The translations under genes were made by a program, and so were the position numbers. Of a stretch of 33,527 nucleotides of DNA, positions 1 through 6,475 are shown in pieces. This stretch comes from WM-3-3 sp041660045. GTDB taxonomy: Bacteria > Pseudomonadota > Gammaproteobacteria > Methylococcales > Methylomonadaceae. Below the pieces are notes generated by a model that did no database searches, had not been told where the DNA came from, and was given only the letters and a program-made list of their open reading frames with translations. The DNA lies in contig JBAZXA010000017.1 in assembly GCA_041660045.1 (NCBI GenBank), forward strand, positions 1 to 33,527, written 5' to 3'. The stretch's first letter is position 1. Every line of letters starts with the position of its first letter.

Positions 1-1
1 A

Positions 2-142
2 CCCAGCGCACATGAGAAGCACAATGCTTTCCACTATGGCGAGAACGGTGTTCAAGGCGTTAAAGCGGCGGTCAATAAGCGCAAGGCGAAACTAAGGAAA
101 GAATTTGGCAAAAGCCACCCGAATTTGAAGGAAGAAAAATGA
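2..142 (+). CDS. 3' end of a putative polymorphic toxin/effector (partial)
   Basis: An open frame enters from the left edge and ends at TGA 140-142, giving 46 C-terminal residues. The tail is rich in Lys, Asn and His (it includes HNAFHYGENG and a KRKAKLRKEFGK stretch) and matches no family I can name. Its stop overlaps the next start as ATGA, the tight coupling expected of toxin-immunity pairs. The next gene is a recognisable PoNi-like immunity gene. By inference this is the C-terminus of a secreted or contact-dependent toxin, perhaps a DNase of the PoNe type, but the catalytic part lies outside the window, so neither class nor delivery route (T6SS, Rhs, CDI) can be read here. No start codon is inside the window. 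Confidence 0.5.
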   Translation, partial: PSAHEKHNAFHYGENGVQGVKAAVNKRKAKLRKEFGKSHPNLKEEK

Positions 143-1137
143 CTAATTCGTTTAATGAAAAAAGACGACAACAATTCATTACAGAGAAATTTGGAAAAAA
201 TCAGATAGAACGGCGCAATCGTATGGAAATTGCGCTACAGGAAGAAATGGTATTGGATGAGACCGATGACGAAGGGTTGAGCTTATTAACTGCAAGTTGT
301 GCAGATAATGGCTATGAACGTCTTTCAATTCGCTACACCGCAGGCATCCCCATCGAAGAACTTCGCTCGGAGTTAACGGGCGTAATCGAAGCCTTGGAGC
401 GTTACCAAAAGGCCCTGGCGGATTATGAACAGGCGCCGATCATTTCTCCGCTTGGCTTAGGTCAATTGGATGATTACGAGCGAGCAATGCAAATTTTAGG
501 GTTATGTGTGTTATTACACCGCCCAGATTTGCTCAAACGTATAGCAAAGTTAATTGATCCGGGGTACAAAGGCGAGGATACGCTATATGAAGATATATTG
601 GCTTATTACGAACCAAACCGCGTAGAGCTAGATGAATGGTATCACGAACAGCCCTATACACCTTTAATACATGCCATGTATGAGGAAGACGGTGAAAAAT
701 CAGCCAAAAAATTAAACGAATATTGTAAAAATTGGTATCCCGCGTTCAAATACGTCCCCTGGCACGACGGCCACCTGCGCATCAATGGCGACGAAGGCGA
801 CTACTTCGGCTACTGGGCGTTTGAAGCGGGTGCGGTGGCTTACCTGTGTGACATTGACGATAGCGATATTAACCACATGGTCTATCCCAAAGATTTGGTG
901 GCTTGGGCGCGGGAAAACAAAGCCTTAAGCGAAACTGGCGACGAGGGTAATGCTAAATTACGTTGCGCTGCCAACCAACCGTGTCCTCAAAGTGGCATTT
1001 GGCACACCCCCGCCAACAAGGACTCCCGCCGCGCCTTCAAAGCGGGTGATCTAATGCCCGACTTCCCCAGTTCAGATTATGGGTTGACCATTTGGTATTT
1101 GGACGAGAGCCAAGAACACTGGGACCTTCCCTCATGA
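139..1137 (+). CDS. PoNi-like immunity protein (DUF1910/DUF1911)
   Basis: A 332-aa cytosolic protein without signal peptide or membrane segment. The central part (about 105-260) looks like DUF1910/DUF1911: a helical block around DDYERAMQILGL, then GYWAFEAGAVAYLCDIDDS (224-242) and YPKDLVAWAR (249-258). Proteins with this pair are the PoNi immunity partners of PoNe nuclease toxins. An extra C-terminal segment (about 276-320) contains CPQSGIWHTP, an SRRAF block and an aromatic DYGLTIWY strand; similar tails occur in other secretion-linked immunity proteins, as far as I remember. The start ATG at 139 overlaps the upstream stop by 4 nt, and GGAAG at 130-134 is a usable ribosome site. By inference it neutralises the toxin encoded just upstream. 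The frame is intact, unlike the genes that follow. Family assignment is fairly sure; the toxin target is inferred. Confidence 0.75.
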   Translation: MTNSFNEKRRQQFITEKFGKNQIERRNRMEIALQEEMVLDETDDEGLSLLTASCADNGYERLSIRYTAGIPIEELRSELTGVIEALERYQKALADYEQAPIISPLGLGQLDDYERAMQILGLCVLLHRPDLLKRIAKLIDPGYKGEDTLYEDILAYYEPNRVELDEWYHEQPYTPLIHAMYEEDGEKSAKKLNEYCKNWYPAFKYVPWHDGHLRINGDEGDYFGYWAFEAGAVAYLCDIDDSDINHMVYPKDLVAWARENKALSETGDEGNAKLRCAANQPCPQSGIWHTPANKDSRRAFKAGDLMPDFPSSDYGLTIWYLDESQEHWDLPS

Positions 1138-1141
1138 GTGC

Positions 1142-1559
1142 ACCCGACTCCGACTAGCCGAACCTGGTACGCCGATTTATGCTGTTGCCAATGGCCTAAT
1201 TGTCGCGATTAATACGCAAGCCACACCAGGTGTTAATTATGGCAAAGCGATTATTCTTGAAGTTGATGTGAATGATTTACCGGAAAAAAAGCGGCGTTTG
1301 GTTTTGGCAAAAAAGCCGGGGGCAAAAGTGGTGTATTTTTTTTACGGGCAGTTATCGGAAATTAAAAATGTCCCAACATCAAAAGTTATTAAAAATTGGT
1401 ACTCCTATAGCTCCAACCGCTGATACCGGCTATGCCAACGGTATGAGCACAATAGGCAAAGGTGCGCACCTGCATTTTGAAGTGCGTATGGAAATAAGGT
1501 TTGGAAAAGGACTCTATGGCCGAATTGATCCATTGCCGTTTATCAATAATTGTCATTAA
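1142..1559 (+). pseudogene. M23 peptidase (LytM) remnant, truncated and frameshifted
   Basis: Two frames together spell most of an M23 metallopeptidase domain. The first frame (from 1151) reads LAEPGTPIYAVANGLIVAI, then a VYFFYGQLSEI strand, and stops at a TGA just after 1410. The second frame continues with TADTGYANGMS, GAHLHFEVR (the HxH zinc motif) and RIDPLPFIN to the stop at 1557-1559. The frames join at a run of five A (1391-1395); four A would restore one continuous reading, so a single inserted A explains the break. The 5' part, including the HxxxD zinc ligands, is missing: the preserved sequence starts mid-domain a few bases after the immunity gene stop. M23 domains of this form act on peptidoglycan and also occur as antibacterial effector domains. 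Probably a dead effector gene; a sequencing error could account for the frameshift but not for the 5' truncation. Confidence 0.65.
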
Positions 1560-1565
1560 AAACCT

Positions 1566-1866
1566 ATGAACTATAGATATGTTTTTTTACTAAGCAGTTA
1601 TATTTCTACAAACATTCACTACTTTATCAGAAGAAATACCAGAATTTTTTCCGTATTTTGATCCGCCGGAGTGTAAATATCTCAATCAAGGTGTTTATGA
1701 CATTTCAGATAGTGAGGCGGCAAAATGATTACAAGAAAACAGGATAGAGGCAGAAAAATTGCCCGAAGGTAAACGGGGGGCATTTCAGCAAATCGGCGGT
1801 AGTGTTTTAGTAGAGAAAAAAACTGGGTTACGTGCAGGTTTATACAAAATTCAATTGAAAGATTAG
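1566..1866 (+). pseudogene. Broken small secreted-protein gene (possible immunity relic)
   Basis: ATG at 1566 opens a hydrophobic signal-like start (MNYRYVFLLSSYIS) that soon runs out of frame. The neighbouring frame then reads LSEEIPEFFPYFDPPE, LNQGVYDISDSEAAK, a stop (TGA 1726-1728), and continues LQENRIEAEKLPEGKRGAF through VLVEKKTGLRAGLYKIQLKD to TAG 1864-1866. Coding-like sequence on both sides of the TGA suggests one former protein of about 95-100 residues with a frameshift and a nonsense codon. I recognise no family. Its position directly after the M23 relic and its likely signal peptide would suit a periplasmic immunity protein for a peptidoglycan-cutting toxin, but that is inference from position only. 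Confidence 0.4.
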
Positions 1867-2044
1867 CCCTCACCTACGACCGGATTTATTATTTGAACCT
1901 CAAAATCTGCACTAATGTTTGAGTTACGGGGATATGGGAGCTGTAATGATGCTAATTCAATTCAAATGTTGAAAAATACGGCGGAATTTACTTTTTTTAT
2001 TGGAAATGTAAAAATAAGCAACTTAACCGACCTGAGTCGAGTTA

Positions 2045-2410
2045 TTATTTCAACGCGATGGTTTTTCTGTCAAAGGAAACAAAGGTTTCCCCACCGAGCC
2101 AGTTACCTTCAAAGGCGATTACGTAATCGGCGAAATCGCCACCAGCTTCAAGCACAGACAAACCTGCTTCGACGGCAAGACTATTCGCAGTTACGTTCGC
2201 AACGGCAATTAAAGTACGTATCGCGGTGGCTACGTCCGCAGGTTGAAAGCCGTAAACCCTAAGCAATACCCACACAAATTCACACAGGCATGGCGCAGTT
2301 ACAGCGATCACTTCAGCATCGGCCAAGGCCTTGGCTGCGATATCCACTTGTGCGGGATCATCTTGAACGACAGCGCGAACAAGTACATTAATATCTACAT
2401 TAACTTTCAC
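2045..2410 (-). CDS. vapC: VapC-like PIN-domain toxin ribonuclease
   Basis: A 121-aa PIN-domain protein with the acidic residues that hold Mg2+ all present: D6 (VDINVLVR), E44 (CEFVWVL), D95 (GDFADYVI) and D114 (SFDRK). The GGETFVSFD ending is typical of VapC toxins paired with AbrB-fold antitoxins. VapC proteins cut tRNA or rRNA and stop translation until their antitoxin binds. The start is GTG at 2410-2408, overlapping the antitoxin stop as GTGA, so translation would be coupled. The length is normal and the frame intact. The oddity is the partner: the upstream antitoxin carries a nonsense codon, so this toxin is either poorly expressed, inactive in ways I cannot see, or controlled by another antitoxin. 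Confidence 0.85.
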   Translation of the reverse strand: MKVNVDINVLVRAVVQDDPAQVDIAAKALADAEVIAVTAPCLCEFVWVLLRVYGFQPADVATAIRTLIAVANVTANSLAVEAGLSVLEAGGDFADYVIAFEGNWLGGETFVSFDRKTIALK

Positions 2411-2658
2411 GGCTTGCTAGCCCAACCCCGAGCCGTTGCCGCGTTGATTTCTTCAAGGGTGGCGATTTTTTTTGTCTGGCCTGCGAGCAACTCAACGAAA
2501 TCGTCAATTGTCCCGGTAAGTCTTGCTGCCCTGAGGATGCCCCGACCATCTGGCAATAAAGCCAATTCAATCTTTTCCCCAGGCCTGATGCCAAGGTGTT
2601 TGAGTACGTCATTCTAGAATGTCACTTGCCCTTGTGCGGTAACGGTTAATGTGGTCAT
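2407..2658 (-). pseudogene. VapB/AbrB-type antitoxin with in-frame TAG
   Basis: Reading from ATG 2658 gives MTTLTVTAQGQVTF, then TAG (2616-2614), then NDVLKHLGIRPGEKIEL, LLPDGRGIL, a helical FVELLAGQTKK segment and a GWASKP end at TGA 2409-2407. Without the stop this is an 83-residue AbrB-fold (SpoVT/AbrB) antitoxin: an N-terminal swapped-hairpin DNA-binding part and a C-terminal toxin-binding tail. The stop falls at codon 15, where relatives usually have Lys or Arg; AAG to TAG would be a single change. No ATG or GTG restarts the frame soon afterwards; the first candidates are TTG codons near codon 32, after most of the DNA-binding half. The rest of the reading is undamaged, which suggests a recent lesion, readthrough or a sequence error. 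Confidence 0.75.
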
Positions 2659-3011
2659 GACGGATTCTCTAAGGTGTGTTGGCTAATGCCTCATGAAGTA
2701 ATGTAAAAATACCATACCATCAATGGCTATTCCACGATTTGAGCGAATATCAGAAAGCCCACAGCATATCCGGCATAAAAAGCTGGTTGACCTTATTTAC
2801 CAGTATTGCATTCAGTAGTGAGTTGGCTTGTCGAGGTTTTATTGGCAAAGGCCTAATAATTTGGCCAGTCAAGAGAGTTTTTATACACCGCTGACAGTTC
2901 GTAAAAAGTCCTGTTTCGCAGATTTCAAGCCTAGGTATCAGCGGTAAATCGTCAAATTTAGGATATGCAAAGGGTCGGATAAAGTCTGCAGGTTGATTTG
3001 ACACACTTTGT

Positions 3012-3034
3012 GTTATGTAATAACATTACATTTA
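3012..3034. promoter_or_regulatory. Zur-box-like palindrome, distal
   Basis: Compared by eye with the gammaproteobacterial Zur consensus as I remember it (two GAAATGTTATA half-sites around one base), 16 of 22 positions match, 8 in each half. The core TGTAAT-aac-ATTACA (3016-3030) is a perfect 6-bp inverted repeat. It lies about 550 nt before the receptor start and 8 nt before the start of an unassigned minus-strand ORF, so its target is unclear. Confidence 0.35.
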
Positions 3035-3529
3035 CTGAAAATACATGTTGTTTGCTTTATGGCTTTAATGCCTGAGGCTGAGTTTCGCGATAAGGGTTCT
3101 CCTCTAGCTAATATTAGTCGTTGCTGTGGGGGTTGCTAGAAACTGCTGATATTGCTGCGCGATATGGGGGGCTGTAGTTAACTTCTAGCAAGCGAATGGT
3201 GTTCCCCAGCGGGCTAGGCAAAGCAGATGATGTGTGGTTAAAGCTGATGATCTTTCTGATTAACTTATATAACGTAGCCTAAGGCTAACCCGGTAAAGGT
3301 CAAACGCTGCCTTGGGCCTTATGTTTGGCAAAGTTAGACGTATCGGCGTGAAAGCTTTCATGTAGTTTCAGAGGCGGTTGTGCTAGCAGTAATATGAATA
3401 ATTTTCTTATTTGTGCCATACCTATGAGATTACAGCGTAATTGGGGCAGAGGGATTGGATAGCCCCAGGTTGCCCTGTGTTAAAAGACTAGGTGCTTATG
3501 TGCAGAAGTTGAGCTTTTTTTAACGACCT

Positions 3530-3552
3530 ATAGTGTAACGATATAACATTTC
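3530..3552 (+). promoter_or_regulatory. Zur-box-like operator before the zinc operon
   Basis: The right half TATAACATTTC (3542-3552) matches the remembered Zur half-site at all 11 positions; the left half matches at 5 of 11. It lies 34 nt before the receptor ATG, where a bound repressor would block the promoter or early transcription. The downstream genes (ZnuD-like receptor, DUF1826, COG0523) are of types known to be under Zur. A separate 9-bp inverted repeat, ACGACCTAT/ATAGGTCGT (3523-3531 and 3556-3564), brackets the box. The repressor itself is not in the window. Confidence 0.5.
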
Positions 3553-3586
3553 ATAATAGGTCGTATTTATTAATAAGGTAGAAGTC

Positions 3587-5632
3587 ATGCGTAAAAAACT
3601 TATCTATATTGGGGTGCCTATTAGCATTGCTCTATTGCCAGTCTGCGTTTATGCCGAGGAGCAATCTGATGTTGAGTTAGAACCAGTAATCGTTACGGCA
3701 CCGCTACAGGAAAGCCAATCTAAAAGTGCGGTGCCAGTTACTGTGCTTAGTGGTGATGAGTTGCGTTTAAAAGCAGGCCATAGTATTGGCGAAACGCTGA
3801 AAAATGAGTTGGGTATCAGCAGCCAATCATTTGGTCCAGGTGTCGGCACGCCAGTTATTCGCGGCCAGGCTGGGCCTAGGGTGCGTGTATTGAACAACGG
3901 CATAGGCAGTAATGACGCGTCGGCGATTAGCCCAGACCATGCAACTAGTGTGGAAGCGTTATTGGCGGAACGTATTGAAGTGCTACGTGGCCCTGCAACG
4001 TTACTTTACGGCAGCGGCGCTATTGGTGGTGTGGTAAACGTGATTGACAACCGTATCCCTGGAATATTACCGGATAAGGTTTTAGGCGGGGCGTTGGAGC
4101 AACGTTTCGATTCCACTTCGGATGAAACCAGCACAGTGCTTACGGCGGATGGCGGGCAGGGCAATATTGCTTATCATATTGATGGTTTTTACCGTAACCG
4201 CAACAATCTTAATATTGGTGGACTTGGAATTGATACTACAGCGGTGTCAGTCACGGACCCATCATTGGCCGTAATTGACAACCCCAAAGGGCTGTTAAAT
4301 AACACCGGTGCAGAAGCGATTAGTGGCTCAGCAGGATTTTCGTGGATTGGGGAGCCAGGATTTGCTGGTGCGTCGATTAATCATCTGGAGAATAATTATG
4401 GTATTGCGCCAGATGGCACCGGCGAAGAAGCAACAACCATAAAGTTGCGGCAAGAAAAATATGATTTTAAAAGTGAATTAAAAGATCCGTTCGGTTTGGC
4501 AAAAAATCTGCGCACACGCTTGGGTTACACGGATTATCAGCATACAGAAGTGACTAATGGTGAACCTGGGGCTTTTTTTACCAATAAAACTTACGAAGGC
4601 CGTGTGGAATTAACACATAAGGATTTAGGGCCGTTACGTGGGGTGGTTGGTTTGCAAGCACAAGTCAGTGACTTTAATGCTGTTGAAAAGCTTACAGGCA
4701 ATACCATCGTCCCGCGTTCAGAAACGGATAGTTTTGGCATTTTTGCCGTTGAATCGTTTGACCTAGGCAAGGTGAAGTATCAGCTGGGATTGCGTGTCGA
4801 ACAAACGGATATCACCCCCGATGGTTTTGCTGGTTTAAGTTATACCCCTGTGAGTGCATCGGCTTCAGCTTTGTGGGAGTTAGATAAGCGTAATGCCATA
4901 AATTTAGCCATCACCAGATCTTCACGGGCGCCCAACGTCCAGGAATTATTGTCAAATGGCTTTCACGATGCGACCCGCAGTTTTGAAGTGGGGAACCTTA
5001 ATTTAACCGAAGAAACATCATACAATCTTGATCTCGGTTACCGCTTTAAATCAGATTGGGTACGTGCTGAAATTGACTTGTTCCATAATTGGGCAAATAA
5101 CTATATTGCCTCACAACGCAGTGGCCAATTTGTTGATGAAGCGGGTAACCCCTGTGTCAGCAGTTGCGTGCCGTTGCTGGAATATACTCAAAAAGACGCA
5201 ATTTTTAAGGGATATGAGGCTAAATTGATATTTCCGCTTATGGAAAACCATAAGGGTATTTTAGACTTGACCTTATTTAGCGATTACACCCGCGGTCAAT
5301 TTGTGGATGGCAGTGATGTACCCAGGCAGCCGCCATTGCGCTATGGCCTGCAGTTGGATTATGTAAAAGGCGATCTCAACAGTTATTTGCGCTTTACCCG
5401 GGCAAATTCCCAAACCCATGCCGGAGATTTTGAAACACCAACGGCGGGTTATTTTTTGTTAAATACCGGTGTGCAATACAAAATAAAATCTTATAAAGAC
5501 TCAGAGGTGATGGTATTTGCCAAAGGCAATAATTTGCTGGATGCGAATATCCGTAACGCTTCGTCATTCTTACGTAATTTTGCACCGGAAGCTGGGCGTG
5601 GTGCGGAGATAGGCATTAGGGTGAGTTACTGA
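3587..5632 (+). CDS. znuD: ZnuD-like TonB-dependent outer-membrane receptor
   Basis: A 681-aa receptor with a signal peptide (1-23, ending VYA), a TonB box EPVIVTA (32-38), a plug domain (about 45-155: VLSGDELRLKAG, TPVIRGQAGPRVRV, RIEVLRGPATLLYGSGAIGGVVNVID) and a beta-barrel to a C-terminal aromatic residue (GIRVSY). The SPDHATSVEALLAERIEVLRGP block is characteristic of the ZnuD group of zinc receptors, as is the barrel-loop Cys pair (NPC...SSC, near 523-528). ZnuD moves zinc or a zinc carrier across the outer membrane using TonB/ExbBD energy. Start ATG 3587 follows AAGGTAG. A Zur-like box sits 34 nt upstream, and the DUF1826 and COG0523 genes follow on the same strand. The substrate is inferred from family and context; another metal chelate is possible. 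Confidence 0.85.
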   Translation: MRKKLIYIGVPISIALLPVCVYAEEQSDVELEPVIVTAPLQESQSKSAVPVTVLSGDELRLKAGHSIGETLKNELGISSQSFGPGVGTPVIRGQAGPRVRVLNNGIGSNDASAISPDHATSVEALLAERIEVLRGPATLLYGSGAIGGVVNVIDNRIPGILPDKVLGGALEQRFDSTSDETSTVLTADGGQGNIAYHIDGFYRNRNNLNIGGLGIDTTAVSVTDPSLAVIDNPKGLLNNTGAEAISGSAGFSWIGEPGFAGASINHLENNYGIAPDGTGEEATTIKLRQEKYDFKSELKDPFGLAKNLRTRLGYTDYQHTEVTNGEPGAFFTNKTYEGRVELTHKDLGPLRGVVGLQAQVSDFNAVEKLTGNTIVPRSETDSFGIFAVESFDLGKVKYQLGLRVEQTDITPDGFAGLSYTPVSASASALWELDKRNAINLAITRSSRAPNVQELLSNGFHDATRSFEVGNLNLTEETSYNLDLGYRFKSDWVRAEIDLFHNWANNYIASQRSGQFVDEAGNPCVSSCVPLLEYTQKDAIFKGYEAKLIFPLMENHKGILDLTLFSDYTRGQFVDGSDVPRQPPLRYGLQLDYVKGDLNSYLRFTRANSQTHAGDFETPTAGYFLLNTGVQYKIKSYKDSEVMVFAKGNNLLDANIRNASSFLRNFAPEAGRGAEIGIRVSY

Positions 5633-5794
5633 TGGCAGCGCCAAAAACTTACCGCCTACTCAATCTTACAGGGCAGCATAAAAAGACTTGGGCGGCACCC
5701 TATGCAAAGCTGGGCTTGGCTAAATTACAATACAGTTAGCCCGGCAGCAGTCGATGATTATTGAAATGTAATTAGTAGATACTTGAGGTTAAGT

Positions 5795-6454
5795 ATGTCA
5801 AAAGTTGCTTTAAACAAAAAAACACCGTCTATTTGCCAAGCTTTTTTATCCAACAATCTTATTGATTTGGCACGAATTTACGAACCTAACATTAACATTT
5901 GTATGGTTGAAAGACAGGTTGATGTTTCGGTTAGCCGTTTCATCGGGTATTTATTAAAACGCCAAACCATGGTAAGTGTTATCAAAAACATAAGCTGTGC
6001 AGGATTTGATTTTTTCAGTGTACTTCCAGAGGCAGCGCAGCTTCCGGGTTATCAGGATTTTTGCAAGGATGTTGCGCGTCTTGTAAGCTTATACAGTGAT
6101 TTATTTGCTTTAAATCGTGTTGGCTTACGCCTTTGTACGTTGGAGCATGCCATGTGCCCCAAATTCCATTTTGATTCAGTCACTTGCCGTTTGCTGTGTA
6201 CTTACGGCGGCACGGGCACGCAATGGTTGGAAGATGCTTATTTAGACCGCGGTAAACTGGGCACAGGTTCTGGTGGCCTTAAAGATGAGGAGTCCGGTCT
6301 TATTTTAGACAGGGATGCCATACAGACCATGCCTGCTTATGCAATTGGTCTGCTTAAGGGCTGTTTTTGGAAAGGTAATGAACAACACGGTGCAGTACAT
6401 AGGTCCCCACAAATTACTTCGCCTCGCGTATTATTAACCTTGGATTTTGGTTAA
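5795..6454 (+). CDS. DUF1826 protein, zinc-regulon associated
   Basis: A 219-aa soluble protein of the uncharacterised DUF1826 family, recognised by the CPKFHFD block (121-127), the RLLCTYGGTGTQWL strand (132-145) and the HGAVHRSP block (198-205). The family commonly travels with COG0523 GTPases in Zur-controlled loci. I start it at ATG 5795, preceded by GAGG at 5785-5788 with good spacing; an in-frame TTG at 5783 would add four residues. The sequence holds H125-x-D127, a distal H202 and R211 nine residues later, followed by VLLTLDF, a pattern resembling the Fe(II)/2-oxoglutarate oxygenase active site (see findings). Cys121, Cys131, Cys135, His118 and His198 give further possible metal ligands. 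Its reaction is unknown. It follows the receptor by 162 nt and precedes the GTPase by about 20 nt. Confidence 0.8.
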   Translation: MSKVALNKKTPSICQAFLSNNLIDLARIYEPNINICMVERQVDVSVSRFIGYLLKRQTMVSVIKNISCAGFDFFSVLPEAAQLPGYQDFCKDVARLVSLYSDLFALNRVGLRLCTLEHAMCPKFHFDSVTCRLLCTYGGTGTQWLEDAYLDRGKLGTGSGGLKDEESGLILDRDAIQTMPAYAIGLLKGCFWKGNEQHGAVHRSPQITSPRVLLTLDFG

Positions 6455-6475
6455 GTTTTTCAATGGTTGGCAATT

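Larger units (their letters stand above)
2659..3586. other. 0.9-kb gap without a convincing gene
   Basis: This stretch between the antitoxin and the TonB receptor gene holds no ORF that I can assign. The longest is an 84-codon minus-strand frame (3004-2750, GTG start) with Cys29, Cys37 and Cys40 and no recognisable domain; it begins 8 nt inside the 3012-3034 palindrome and is listed as a finding only. The visible structure is two Zur-box-like palindromes (3012-3034 and 3530-3552) and a flanking 9-bp inverted repeat (3523-3531/3556-3564). I see no tRNA, no IS ends and no clear terminator. Confidence 0.5.

Noticed and set aside
1915..2262. 115-codon plus-strand ORF
   Set aside because: Half of it lies antisense to the intact vapC gene, it ends in Arg-rich nonsense, and nothing in it resembles a family; treated as a shadow.
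2400..2612. 70-codon minus-strand ORF starting just after the antitoxin TAG
   Set aside because: It is in a different frame from the recognisable AbrB-type reading and reads as low-complexity Ser/Lys sequence; it is not an antitoxin restart.
5763..5785. Third Zur box before the DUF1826 gene
   Set aside because: Only the left half (9/11) resembles the site; the right half matches 4/11 and overlaps the ribosome site. Mentioned with the small ORF but not called.
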